DNA of 64,000 nucleotides from Niallia nealsonii (GTDB lineage: Bacteria; Bacillota; Bacilli; Bacillales; Cytobacillaceae), in the NCBI RefSeq assembly GCF_002835805.1, contig NZ_PISE01000019.1:1-64000 (forward strand), read 5' to 3'. The notes below the pieces were generated by a model. The model was not told the DNA's origin. It did no database searches and worked only from the letters and a program-made list of their open reading frames with translations. Position numbers and translations under genes: made by a program. Of this stretch, positions 53,468 through 61,695 are shown piece by piece; positions within the stretch are counted from its first letter, which is position 1, and every line of letters starts with the position of its first letter.

Positions 53468-54733
53468 TTACATATTTTTGCTTTCTTCATTAGAAAGGAA
53501 TGCTTCTGGATATCCGTATGTTCCATGCTCACTAATATCTAAGCCCATAATTTCTTCTTCCTCTGATACACGAATTCCGCTTACTTTTTTGATAGCCAAT
53601 AAGATAATATAACTTACAACAAATGCGAAGACTGCACATGTCACAACACCTAACGCTTGAATTCCTAATTGATGGAAACCACCGCCGTAGAATAGTCCAG
53701 GCTTACCAACTGTAGCAAGCTCTTTTGTTGCAAATAAACCATTTGATAAAGTTCCCCAAACCCCTGCAGTACCATGTACAGATAATGCAAAGATCGGATC
53801 ATCAATTTTTTTGTTTTCAAAGAAACGAACACTATAGAATACTAATACTCCAGCAACTAAACCAATCACAACTGCTGCCCATGTATCAACAAATGCACAA
53901 GATGCTGTGATAGCAACTAATCCTGCGAGAGCACCATTTAAAATGGTTGTAATATCTGATTTCCCTAAAACAATCCAAGAAATAAATAGTGCAGAAACCG
54001 CTCCAGCGGCAGCCGCTAAGTTTGTATTTAATGCAACAAATCCAAAAAAGCCATCTGCTACAGAAACAGTACTACCTGCGTTAAATCCAAACCAGCCAAC
54101 CCAAAGGATAAGAACACTAAGCGCCGTGTACACTTGGTTATGTCCAAAAATTGGATTTGCAGAACCATCTGCATTATATTTGCCAATACGTGGTTTTAAT
54201 AGAATAGTAGCCGCTAACGCCGCCATTGCACCAGTTAAATGAACTACTGTGGAACCGGCAAAGTCTTGTTTTCCATGTTCAGCCAACCAACCGCCGCCCC
54301 AAATCCAGTGAGCAATAACCGGATATACAATCGCAGAGAATAAAAGTGAAAAAATAACGTAAACAGATAATTTCGCACGTTCTGCAAAACCGCCAAGAGC
54401 AATTGTTAAAGAAATTCCAGCAAAAGCTAATTGGAAAACAAAAAATACGGATGTTTGTAATGCTGCACCTTCTGCTTGTGCACCTGAATAGAAGAAATCA
54501 GTTAATCCAACAAAAAAGTTGCCATTTCCTCCAAAGATAAACCCGTATCCAACAGCCCAGAATACTAATGATGAAACTCCAAATGTAAAGACTGTTTTAC
54601 CAGCAATATGCCCAGCATTTTTCATTCTTGTGGAACCAGCTTCTAATAAAATGAATCCACCTAACATAAAAATAACTAAAATTGCACCAACCATTGTCCA
54701 CAAGCTGTTCATTAAAAACTCTAATTCTTCCAT
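53468..54733 (-). CDS. amtB: Ammonium transporter
   Basis: The 421-aa protein has 11 predicted transmembrane helices. Family-typical text is FVFQLAFAGISLTIALGGFAERAKL, GSTVVHLTGAMAALAATILL (the twin-His helix), WVGWFGFNAGSTVS, and FALSVHGTAGVWGTLSNGLF with the second pore His. It conducts ammonium into the cell. B. subtilis pairs it with PII (nrgAB), but no glnK-type gene follows or precedes it here. A consensus TnrA/GlnR site lies just downstream of the likely promoter -10. Confidence 0.95.
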   Translation of the reverse strand: MEELEFLMNSLWTMVGAILVIFMLGGFILLEAGSTRMKNAGHIAGKTVFTFGVSSLVFWAVGYGFIFGGNGNFFVGLTDFFYSGAQAEGAALQTSVFFVFQLAFAGISLTIALGGFAERAKLSVYVIFSLLFSAIVYPVIAHWIWGGGWLAEHGKQDFAGSTVVHLTGAMAALAATILLKPRIGKYNADGSANPIFGHNQVYTALSVLILWVGWFGFNAGSTVSVADGFFGFVALNTNLAAAAGAVSALFISWIVLGKSDITTILNGALAGLVAITASCAFVDTWAAVVIGLVAGVLVFYSVRFFENKKIDDPIFALSVHGTAGVWGTLSNGLFATKELATVGKPGLFYGGGFHQLGIQALGVVTCAVFAFVVSYIILLAIKKVSGIRVSEEEEIMGLDISEHGTYGYPEAFLSNEESKNM

Positions 54734-54780
54734 TTTGAGCTTTTCCCCCTTTATGTTATGTATATTTTATTTACTTTCAG

Positions 54781-54838
54781 TGTCATATAATCTAACACTT
54801 TGTTAACTTTATTTTACCCATATTAAATTTTCTGTCAA
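54781..54838 (-). promoter_or_regulatory. amtB promoter with TnrA/GlnR site
   Basis: TTGACA (54833-54838) and TAAAAT (54811-54816) are 16 nt apart on the minus strand. TGTCATATAATCTAACA at 54781-54797 fits the TnrA/GlnR consensus TGTNANAWWWTMTNACA at every fixed position. Placed about +8 to +24 from the expected start, it suggests repression rather than the upstream activation known for B. subtilis nrgAB. Confidence 0.82.
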
Positions 54839-54995
54839 TATGATTTTCTTATTTAATTTTCAAAAAAATGAAATAATTGTTTGTTTCCCTTTATTTTACG
54901 TGATTTACCAGCCTTTTAGAATTAAAAACTATTTTTTTATGAACAAATAAAGAAAGCGTTGTCATAATTGTTCGTCATTCTTCCACTGCCTGCTC

Positions 54996-55047
54996 CATAA
55001 TAAAAAGGTGTTCTAATATGTCAGGTATCTGACATATTAGAACACCT
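54996..55047 (-). terminator. Terminator of the YjcZ-type gene
   Basis: An 18-bp perfect stem (AGGTGTTCTAATATGTCAG and its complement, 55006-55047) is followed on the minus strand by TTTTTATTA. It lies 25 nt after the stop codon at 55072. Confidence 0.9.
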
Positions 55048-55071
55048 CAGTAAACTAAATTTTGTTTGTAA

Positions 55072-55215
55072 TTAGCAAATAAATGTCGCACCAACGATAA
55101 TCAACAAGATAAATAATACTACGATTAATGCGAATCCGCCGCCGTATCCAACTCCACCAGCATATCCACAACCACCGTATCCATATCCTGCTCCATAACC
55201 GTAACCACCGTACAT
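55072..55215 (-). CDS. YjcZ family sporulation protein (47 aa)
   Basis: ATG at 55215 has AAGGGGAAGG upstream. The peptide begins with a Gly/Tyr-rich stretch ([15 protein letters not shown], with one Cys) and ends in a single hydrophobic helix [20 protein letters not shown]. This is the layout of YjcZ/SscA-type small spore-associated peptides of Bacillus, which are produced in sporulation and linked to coat assembly. It is too short for many gene finders. It has its own strong terminator. Confidence 0.88.
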   Translation of the reverse strand: MYGGYGYGAGYGYGGCGYAGGVGYGGGFALIVVLFILLIIVGATFIC

Positions 55216-55397
55216 AAAACCTTCCCCTTTCTACATATATATTTTAATTGTTAACAACCTCTCGTTAACTAGGAAGCTGTTTGCTAAAGAATTTCTCCCT
55301 TAACACTTCCTTACAAAACATCATATGCAAGTATGACTAATTGGGTTTGGGTAAATGTCTATGTTCAGCAAAAAACCCATTGTATTTTATTATTTAC

Positions 55398-56051
55398 TTA
55401 TACTAATATATTTTCTGCTAATTGTTTTGCGCGATCAAATGGCGAATCCCCATAACTGATTTCAGAAATAACTGCTACTCCATCTCCTCCAGCATCCATC
55501 ACTTTTTTTGCATTTTGGGACGTAATCCCTCCAATTCCGACAATAGGAATATCGATGCCCCTCTCTTTCAGCTCCTGAATTAATTTTGTGCCTTGCACTT
55601 CCTTGGCATCTTTTTTTGTATTAGTTGGGAAAATAGGACCAATCCCCACATAATCAGCGCCAGCAGCAATTGCTTTTTTGACTTCTTCAATAGAGTGTGC
55701 GGACACACCTAACATTCTATCTCCAATTTTCTTTTTCACAAGTGTTGGAGATTCATCCTCCTGACCGATATGTACCCCATCAGCATCTATTTCAATAGCC
55801 AAATCCACATCATCATTAATGATAAAAGGAACCTGATATTCATGGCAAATTTCCTTCCATCTTCGAGCAAGTTCTATTTTCTCCTTGCCCGTATAGGATC
55901 CTTCTCCCTTTTCGCGGAATTGAAAAATAGTCACGCCACCTTTTAACGCTTCTGTTAAAACAAATTCATGTTCATGATTTGTATTATTGCTGCCCATTAT
56001 AAAATATACTTTCAATTTCTCTCGGATCCAGTCCTTACTGTATCTGCTCAA
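55398..56051 (-). CDS. thiE: Thiamine-phosphate synthase
   Basis: The 217-aa TIM barrel joins hydroxymethylpyrimidine diphosphate and thiazole phosphate to thiamine phosphate. Motifs are TIFQFREKGEG, FIINDDVDLAIEIDADGVHI with the catalytic Asp/Asp, DYVGIGPIFPTNTKKDA and VGIGGITSQN. The start is TTG with GAAGGG 7 nt before it. It ends the thiMDE operon, which salvages thiazole and pyrimidine rather than building them de novo. Confidence 0.95.
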   Translation of the reverse strand: MSRYSKDWIREKLKVYFIMGSNNTNHEHEFVLTEALKGGVTIFQFREKGEGSYTGKEKIELARRWKEICHEYQVPFIINDDVDLAIEIDADGVHIGQEDESPTLVKKKIGDRMLGVSAHSIEEVKKAIAAGADYVGIGPIFPTNTKKDAKEVQGTKLIQELKERGIDIPIVGIGGITSQNAKKVMDAGGDGVAVISEISYGDSPFDRAKQLAENILV

Positions 56052-56068
56052 TCTCTAGCCCTTCTTTC

Positions 56069-56884
56069 CTAACTTCTTACCGTACGATTTTGCTGCTCTT
56101 GATAAGCCCAATGATTTGTTGGCCCATGACCGCTTCCAATATGCAAGTCCTTTTGAATTGCACAATATACAAATTCTTTGGCGATTTGAAATGCTTCTTC
56201 CATTGTTTGCCCTTTTGCTAAACAAGCTGCAATAGCGGCTGCAAATGTACAGCCCGTTCCATGAGTATTTTCTGTAAAAATCCGTTTTGAATATAATTCT
56301 ACAAAACCTTTTCCGTCAAATAATAGATCTGTCAAATTATCATCGGTATCATGACCGCCTTTAATAATGACATTTTTTGCACCCAATTCAAACAACGCTT
56401 CTGCTGCCAATTTCCTTTCAGCTAAAGACTTTATATTAAGGCCAGTAAGCTCCTCTGCTTCTGGAATATTTGGTGTAATCACTGTCGCAACTGGAAGCAA
56501 ATATTTTTTCATGGCAAACACAGCCTCCTGCTGCAATAGTGCAGATCCTCCCTTTGCAATCATCACAGGATCTACAACTACCTGCTGCCATCCGTATTGT
56601 TTAACTTTAGAAACTACTAGTTCAATAATTTCCGAATTAAACAACATCCCTGTTTTTACTGCTTCCGTCCCCATGTCAAGTCCAATGGCATCTAGCTGCT
56701 GTTCAATCGCTTCTAGACTCATCGGGTATACCCCATGCACTCCAAGTGTATTTTGAGCAGTTACAGCCGTAATAGCGCTCATACCAAATACTTTCAGCTC
56801 TTGAAATGTTTTTAAATCTGCTTGAATCCCTGCTCCTCCACCTGAATCAGAGCCTGCTATTGTTAATGCTTTTGCTCTTTTCAT
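56069..56884 (-). CDS. thiD: Hydroxymethylpyrimidine/phosphomethylpyrimidine kinase
   Basis: The 271-aa ribokinase-fold enzyme phosphorylates HMP twice. It starts ALTIAGSDSGGGAGIQADLK. It has VDPVMIAKGG, a PNIPEAEELTG motif and the C-terminal anion hole NTHGTGCTFAAAIAA. Its start overlaps the thiM stop by four bases, showing translational coupling. PdxK-like activity of some ThiD homologues cannot be excluded, but the operon context favours thiamine. Confidence 0.94.
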   Translation of the reverse strand: MKRAKALTIAGSDSGGGAGIQADLKTFQELKVFGMSAITAVTAQNTLGVHGVYPMSLEAIEQQLDAIGLDMGTEAVKTGMLFNSEIIELVVSKVKQYGWQQVVVDPVMIAKGGSALLQQEAVFAMKKYLLPVATVITPNIPEAEELTGLNIKSLAERKLAAEALFELGAKNVIIKGGHDTDDNLTDLLFDGKGFVELYSKRIFTENTHGTGCTFAAAIAACLAKGQTMEEAFQIAKEFVYCAIQKDLHIGSGHGPTNHWAYQEQQNRTVRS

Positions 56885-57714
56885 ATCGCAAATTCACCTT
56901 CTTTTTCTATACGCGCCATTTTTAAAATGTCTTCTTTATTTACTTGCGCCAATTTATTTAATAATTGAATTTGGAAACTCCCCGGACCTTCTTTCCCTCC
57001 TTGTTCTGCTGCCATTTCTGCTGCAACTCCATATGCTGCAAGCCCAGCTGCACAAGCTTTGACAACATCCTTTTCCACGGCAATAAAAGCCGCCAGCACA
57101 GAAGACAATAAACAGCCTGCACCAGTAACTTTTGTTAATAACGGATGCCCATTAGCGATTAAATAGACAATATCTCCATTTGCTACAACATCCTTTTTTC
57201 CTGTAATGACAACAGGTGCTTGTATTTTTTTAGAAGCCGCTTTTGCAATTGCCACAACATCTTCCGTTAATCCTACTGCATCTACCCCTTTTATCTCTGC
57301 CTGCATCCCGCTGACTGCGGCAACTTCTGCTGCATTCCCTCTCATTAAGGAAATCTTTACTTCATTTAGTATTTTTTGAACACTTTCTGTTCGATAAGCG
57401 GTAGCCCCAGCGCCTACAGGATCTAGAACAACCGGAGTATTCCCCTTATTTGCCGCTTTTCCTGCAATAATCATGCTCTCCACATTTTCTTTTGTTAAAG
57501 TCCCGATATTTAATACTAAGGCATCTGAAGCCACAGCCATATCTGCTACCTCTTCTTTTGCATATGCCATAACAGGTGATGCCCCAATAGCAAGAAGTCC
57601 ATTTGCTGTAAAATTTGTTACAACAACATTCGTGATATTATGAATCAGAGGGTTCTTTTCTCTCATTCTATTTAATATTTCTCCCGCTTCCATTACTTCT
57701 TTCATTATGCTCAT
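56881..57714 (-). CDS. thiM: Hydroxyethylthiazole kinase
   Basis: The 277-aa ribokinase-like enzyme phosphorylates salvaged hydroxyethylthiazole. Motifs are PLIHNITNVVVTNFTANGLL, GASPVMAYAKEE, VLDPVGAGATAYR and TKVTGAGCLLSSVLAAF, with the catalytic Cys of the TGAGC motif. GGAGAG lies 7 nt before the ATG at 57714. It is first in thiMDE behind a TPP riboswitch. Confidence 0.95.
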   Translation of the reverse strand: MSIMKEVMEAGEILNRMREKNPLIHNITNVVVTNFTANGLLAIGASPVMAYAKEEVADMAVASDALVLNIGTLTKENVESMIIAGKAANKGNTPVVLDPVGAGATAYRTESVQKILNEVKISLMRGNAAEVAAVSGMQAEIKGVDAVGLTEDVVAIAKAASKKIQAPVVITGKKDVVANGDIVYLIANGHPLLTKVTGAGCLLSSVLAAFIAVEKDVVKACAAGLAAYGVAAEMAAEQGGKEGPGSFQIQLLNKLAQVNKEDILKMARIEKEGEFAI

Positions 57715-57862
57715 ATAATTTCTCTCCTTTTTTTCTCCGATTATTTATGCTTGTTTCTCTCCATACTAAAAAGCCATGCCTGTACAGGTTCCCCTTCTAG
57801 CTCTCCTCCTTTTTTGCCAACAAAAGAAGCGGCTTAAAGCGAACTCACAAGCATAGCTTAAT

Positions 57863-57896
57863 AAAAAAACACTTCCGCCTTTTAGGTCAAAGTGTT
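57863..57896 (-). terminator. Terminator in the TPP riboswitch expression platform
   Basis: On the minus strand AACACTT-TG-CC pairs with GG-GGAAGTGTT and is followed by TTTTTTTATT, directly after the riboswitch aptamer and 150 nt before thiM. Confidence 0.85.
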
Positions 57897-57908
57897 CCGA
57901 CATGTGTG

Positions 57909-57997
57909 TTTACACTCCCTGCGCTGGCATTATCCAACAGGTTCCTTCGGTCTATGGCAGCATATCCATACTCTCAGCCTGATTCTACAAGCTCCCG
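57909..57997 (-). ncRNA. TPP riboswitch (THI element)
   Basis: The minus strand shows GGGAGC at the start, the pyrimidine-sensor text GGCTGAGAGTATG, GACCGAAGGAACCTG, and the conserved TGGATAATGCCAGCGCAGGG. This is the THI-box consensus in correct order. With the following terminator it should shut off thiMDE when thiamine pyrophosphate is plentiful. Confidence 0.96.
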
Positions 57998-58019
57998 ATT
58001 ATTCATTTAGTTCTCATTT

Positions 58020-58048
58020 AGTGTATCTTATTTCTTTTATCGATGCAA
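58020..58048 (-). promoter_or_regulatory. Promoter of thiMDE
   Basis: TTGCAT (58043-58048) and TACACT (58020-58025) are 17 nt apart on the minus strand, about 25 nt before the riboswitch. Confidence 0.6.
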
Positions 58049-58071
58049 GATTCTGTCTATTCGTTTTCCCA

Positions 58072-58836
58072 TTATAAATCATAAATATATTCTTCCAATG
58101 GCTTTTCACTTTTTTCTACTTTTTGCACTTTTAATACAGGCATCATCGTGCCATCTATCTCTTTTTTTTGAATCGTCGCCGTAATTGTATACCAGTCTCC
58201 TGTTTTTAGCTTGCTAAGATCTCCATTCAGCATATATCCATATATGGACAAATCAGCAACACAATGGGTCATTACTTTTCTCGCAAGCACTGCTTCATTG
58301 TTTTTTAATCCTTCCTCTCGATAAATATATCCATTCATTACAATTTTCCTTCCAACTGCATCATCCAATTGATTATTAAGAAGATCCATCACAGAAAAAA
58401 AATTCGTATCTTTTACAATTATTTCGTCCTCCATTTTCATGTTAAGAGTTCTACCATCATCATTCGTTGTTTCTGAAATATAACCATTTGTAGATAATAA
58501 ATCTTTATTTATAGAAAAATCTTCAATTGTAAAAAAGAAAAACAATGGACTAAAAAATAGCAGATAGGGGATGAGCTGCTTGATCGTTGAAGTGTTCTGG
58601 TCGCATACATCACAGTCACAATCTGCTCCTTTTAAATTGCTGTTTAAAAGACGAAAAAAACCTAACATAAACATCACTACCATTGATATTAGGAGAAAAG
58701 GAACCAATTTTGGCGCTACAAGCATGGTAATCATATTTTTGACAAATAGCTTAAAAAGAAGCAGGCTAAAGCTAATCAAAACAATACCTTGCAGCTCATT
58801 GGATAATTGCCAATTAGGACTCCAGCTGATTTTCAC
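58072..58836 (-). CDS. TIGR03943 family protein (YcgQ-like), permease partner
   Basis: The 254-aa protein has three or four membrane helices in the first 100 residues. A polar segment with the Cys/Asp cluster CDCDVCDQN lies near residues 73-81, and an extracytoplasmic beta-rich C-terminal domain (YITATIQKKEIDGTMMPVLK) follows. TIGR03943 proteins nearly always follow a DUF318-type permease, as here (57 nt gap). The start is GTG with GGAGG 7 nt upstream. Together with the COG0523 GTPase upstream this suggests metal handling, possibly zinc. Confidence 0.85.
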   Translation of the reverse strand: MKISWSPNWQLSNELQGIVLISFSLLLFKLFVKNMITMLVAPKLVPFLLISMVVMFMLGFFRLLNSNLKGADCDCDVCDQNTSTIKQLIPYLLFFSPLFFFFTIEDFSINKDLLSTNGYISETTNDDGRTLNMKMEDEIIVKDTNFFSVMDLLNNQLDDAVGRKIVMNGYIYREEGLKNNEAVLARKVMTHCVADLSIYGYMLNGDLSKLKTGDWYTITATIQKKEIDGTMMPVLKVQKVEKSEKPLEEYIYDL

Positions 58837-58893
58837 AAAACAACCTCCTTTCTTTTGCTTCTAATCCTTTTAAAATAGCTTCATCATTTTTTA

Positions 58894-59904
58894 TTAAATC
58901 AAAAAATTTCCGACTATTATGGATAAAGCAAAAACCACAATCGTGACAAGCATAATAAAAAAGGCCACAAATTTTATTTTAAAAGAAGCAAGCATTACAA
59001 AGGTATTTTTAAAATCTAAAATTGGTCCAAACACCAAAAATCCTAATATGGCATGAGAAGAAAATATTTTGGAGAAAGACGCGGCCACAAAGGCATCTGC
59101 TTCTGAACATAATGATAGTAAATAAGCAAGCCCCATCATTACTGCCGTTCCTTGAAAGGTATTTTCAGCCGTTTGAACAAAAGCGGATCCTTGTAAATAC
59201 AGCTGCGCAACACTTGCAAATAAGGCACCTATCATAAAAAATTTGCCAACTGTAAAAAATTCATGACAAGTATGATGCAAAATGCCTTTCCACTTTGAAT
59301 CTCCTTTATTGACATTGACTTGTACACCATTCATCAAATCTTCCCTCTGTGTTTTTAGCACACGATCTTTTCCGAAAAAAAGATAGATAAATGCACTGAC
59401 AATAATCGCTGCCAATATGCAGACAATAAATCGGCCATAAATGATTGCCGGATGATTCTGAAAAGCAAAAAAGGTACTGCCAAACACGATAAAATTTAAA
59501 ATAGGAGCACCCATTAATAATACAACCCCAACATGTAAGGGAACCCCTTTTTGAATCAGCCTTCTGACAACAGGAATAATCGCACATTCACAAACAGGAG
59601 TAATAACAGCGGCAACTAGTCCCATTAGAATGCCTGCAACAGGATTTTTGGGAATTAATTTTGCAATCGCCTTTTCTGATACAAATACATTAATAATAGA
59701 AGAGGCAAATGCACCTAACAACAAAAAAGGAAGCGCCTCTAAAAAAATGCCTAAAAATAGAATAAAAACAGCTTTTCCGTCCGACGACAACGCGATTCCA
59801 ATAGTTTGAATCAGCGCTTCATCTCCAAAAAAGAATAAATAGACCATCATCATAAATAAACTAAAAATCAGCAAATCTTTTAACGAAGTAGGAATAGACA
59901 TCAT
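58894..59904 (-). CDS. DUF318 family permease (YcgR-like)
   Basis: The 336-aa protein has about eight transmembrane helices. Two Cys/Glu-bearing stretches are typical of the family: ITPVCECAIIPVVRRLIQKG (about 100-119) and LLSLCSEADAFVAASF near the C-terminus. An intracellular basic loop separates the halves. The conserved Cys-Glu pairs could handle a metal ion. A second ATG one codon in (59901) is better spaced from AAAGGAG. It is followed by the TIGR03943 partner and preceded by a COG0523 GTPase in the same direction. Confidence 0.87.
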   Translation of the reverse strand: MMSIPTSLKDLLIFSLFMMMVYLFFFGDEALIQTIGIALSSDGKAVFILFLGIFLEALPFLLLGAFASSIINVFVSEKAIAKLIPKNPVAGILMGLVAAVITPVCECAIIPVVRRLIQKGVPLHVGVVLLMGAPILNFIVFGSTFFAFQNHPAIIYGRFIVCILAAIIVSAFIYLFFGKDRVLKTQREDLMNGVQVNVNKGDSKWKGILHHTCHEFFTVGKFFMIGALFASVAQLYLQGSAFVQTAENTFQGTAVMMGLAYLLSLCSEADAFVAASFSKIFSSHAILGFLVFGPILDFKNTFVMLASFKIKFVAFFIMLVTIVVFALSIIVGNFLI

Positions 59905-60012
59905 AATACTCCTTTAAATTTAATAAGCGAACATAAAGTGCTTGTCTTATGATATGTATGTAGCAATATCAACAAATATGCATAAAAAATAAGCAGCTAT
60001 ATTTGCTGCTTA

Positions 60013-60933
60013 TTATGAAAAAATCTCTTCTCTTGAAAGTTTTTCGCCAATTAAAATAATCTGCCCCTTTTCTTCTCTCGGCTTATCGGCGAGTTTTTCC
60101 CATACCAACTGACCGGCTGCATATTGAAAATGATACCACTGCAAATCCTCTTTATTTTGAACGCTTCCTTTTGCACGAATAACTTTATTTTGATGCTTAT
60201 GCAATAAATCAATAATTTCCTTTTTAGAAACAGCCGTTTTCTGCTCGATTTTTACTGCTTTTACATGAACATGATGAGCATGGCCTAAAGCTTCTATTCG
60301 AGTTGCAGGTATAAGGCTCTCTATACGCTCGACAACACCCTTTCCATAAGAAGAATAAATGATCGGTGCAGACGCATTATATTTGCGCACTACTTTTTCT
60401 ACCTTTTGCAGACTATCTTTTTTCGACAGCTGATCTAATTTATTCAATACAAGCAAGCTGCCTTTTTCAATTTGTTCTTTCTGCAGTTCCCTTACTTCTT
60501 TCGAGCTTGAAAAGATACTTGTATAATCAAGCACATTTACACTATCAATCACACAAACGCTTTGCACAATGGAAAAATAATCAGCAAATGGCTGTTCCGC
60601 AAAGGTTTCGATAATCTCCCCAGGATTGGCAACACCAGTACCTTCTAATAAAACTATATCGATTTTTTCCTTTTCCACCGTTTCTTTCAGCTCAGATAAA
60701 GTTGTTTTTAAGTCATCCTTAATGGAACAACAAATGCAGCCGTTTAATAATTCAAATAATGATTCTTCTTTAAATAAATGTTTTTCTACATTGACATTTC
60801 CTAGTTCATTTAAAATAATCGCCACTTTTGTGTTGTTTTTTTTAAAATAATTCATGCATTCAAGCAATACTGTTGTTTTCCCGCTTCCTAAAAAACCGTT
60901 AATTAAATAAACTGGCGTTTTCAGCACAGCCAC
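60013..60933 (-). CDS. COG0523/CobW-type GTP-binding metallochaperone
   Basis: The 306-aa GTPase has Walker A GFLGSGKTT (residues 13-21), the metal-binding CxCC in LNGCICCSIKDDL (Cys66, Cys68, Cys69), VLLEGTGVANPG, the base-specificity motif LVLNKLDQLS, and a C-terminal CobW_C domain. A His-rich stretch (HAHHVHVKA) links the domains. Relatives such as YciC/ZNG1 deliver zinc to enzymes under zinc stress. No convincing Zur box was found upstream. The start is a GTG in GAGGGGTGG; a second GTG two codons later is possible. Confidence 0.9.
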   Translation of the reverse strand: MAVLKTPVYLINGFLGSGKTTVLLECMNYFKKNNTKVAIILNELGNVNVEKHLFKEESLFELLNGCICCSIKDDLKTTLSELKETVEKEKIDIVLLEGTGVANPGEIIETFAEQPFADYFSIVQSVCVIDSVNVLDYTSIFSSSKEVRELQKEQIEKGSLLVLNKLDQLSKKDSLQKVEKVVRKYNASAPIIYSSYGKGVVERIESLIPATRIEALGHAHHVHVKAVKIEQKTAVSKKEIIDLLHKHQNKVIRAKGSVQNKEDLQWYHFQYAAGQLVWEKLADKPREEKGQIILIGEKLSREEIFS

Positions 60934-61007
60934 CCCTCTCCCTTTTCCCTGTAATCATAAGGTTACTGTATGAAAACATTTTAGTTTTTAGTACCATATG
61001 AGGAAAA

Positions 61008-61031
61008 AGAAAAAAACCATCGTAATGATGG
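61008..61031 (-). terminator. Terminator of the SspH-type gene
   Basis: On the minus strand CCATC pairs with GATGG across a short loop (61017-61031) and is followed by TTTTTTTC, 15 nt after the stop codon. Confidence 0.75.
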
Positions 61032-61045
61032 CTTTAGTCAAAACA

Positions 61046-61231
61046 TTAATGAACTTCTTTTAAGCTTTCAATATCCACTTCTGTTTTTTCCTTTGTGCCG
61101 CCGCTTAGCAAATGCACAATGGCTGTTTTATCTGCTTCCTTAATATCATCAATCCAAATCGACTCACCGTTGTATTCTACTTCAATATTGGCTGGAGAAG
61201 AAAGAATTTGTTTTGCTCTATTCATGTCCAT
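61046..61231 (-). CDS. sspH: Small acid-soluble spore protein H-type
   Basis: The 61-aa protein begins MDMNRAKQILSSPANIEVEY and continues with NGESIWIDDI and VHLLSGG, the arrangement of SspH family spore proteins, which are made in the forespore. The frame runs eight codons further upstream, but GGCGG lies 8 nt before the ATG at 61231 and the family starts at this Met. It is monocistronic, between the metallochaperone and an unrelated hydrolase. Confidence 0.9.
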   Translation of the reverse strand: MDMNRAKQILSSPANIEVEYNGESIWIDDIKEADKTAIVHLLSGGTKEKTEVDIESLKEVH

Positions 61232-61695
61232 TTTTTCTGCCGCCTTCCTATACAAATTTTTTATCCGCTTTTCTACTATATATAAAAGCGTTTTTTTAAA
61301 AATTTTGTTTTGCTACTTTTCATTATTCCAATAAAAATTTATTCTATTCTTACTTTTATATGATATTTTCTCTTACTTTTTGGATATTTTAATAATTGAC
61401 CTGCCATTTAACGGAATAGGCTACACTTAGTTGGACAGATATTTTAAGATCAAGTAGAAGACACATAAGACAAGTGCATCAGTCAACAACAAGCTTATGA
61501 AAAAAACGATACCATCAAAATTACGGCATTCATAAGATTAATATAGAGTTAAAAAGGCAGTGCAAAGTTTTTCTCCTTTCACTGCCTTTCTCCCACTATT
61601 CCGTTAAATTCTCACTAAGCATTTTATTATCTAAATATCCTAAGGACTTAATTTATTTTTTTAGCTTTTCATCACAGATTTACTCCCCATCTCCC
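61232..61695. other. Intergenic region with one terminator, possible mobile-element scar
   Basis: The only clear signal is a hairpin AAAGGCAGTG (61553-61562) with CACTGCCTTT (61580-61589), followed on the minus strand by TTTTTAAC; it probably terminates the hydrolase gene ending at 61696. At 61390-61550 the text includes ACACTTAGTTGGACAG and a broken frame with YHQNYGIHKI, which may be a scar of an insertion sequence. This is weak. Confidence 0.45.

Noticed and set aside
54951-54964. AGAAAGCGTTGTCA, a 13/14 match to the cre consensus upstream of amtB
   Set aside because: It is about 110 nt upstream of the promoter -35 and the first base deviates, so a role is not supported.
61017-61031. ATCGTAATGAT resembling a Zur half-site near the metallochaperone gene
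   Set aside because: It is the stem-loop of the SspH gene terminator and lies downstream, not in the promoter, of that gene.
61390-61550. Possible IS-element scar (GTTGGACAG end-like text and a broken frame)
   Set aside because: No pair of inverted ends and no recognisable transposase motif could be shown, so no mobile element is annotated.
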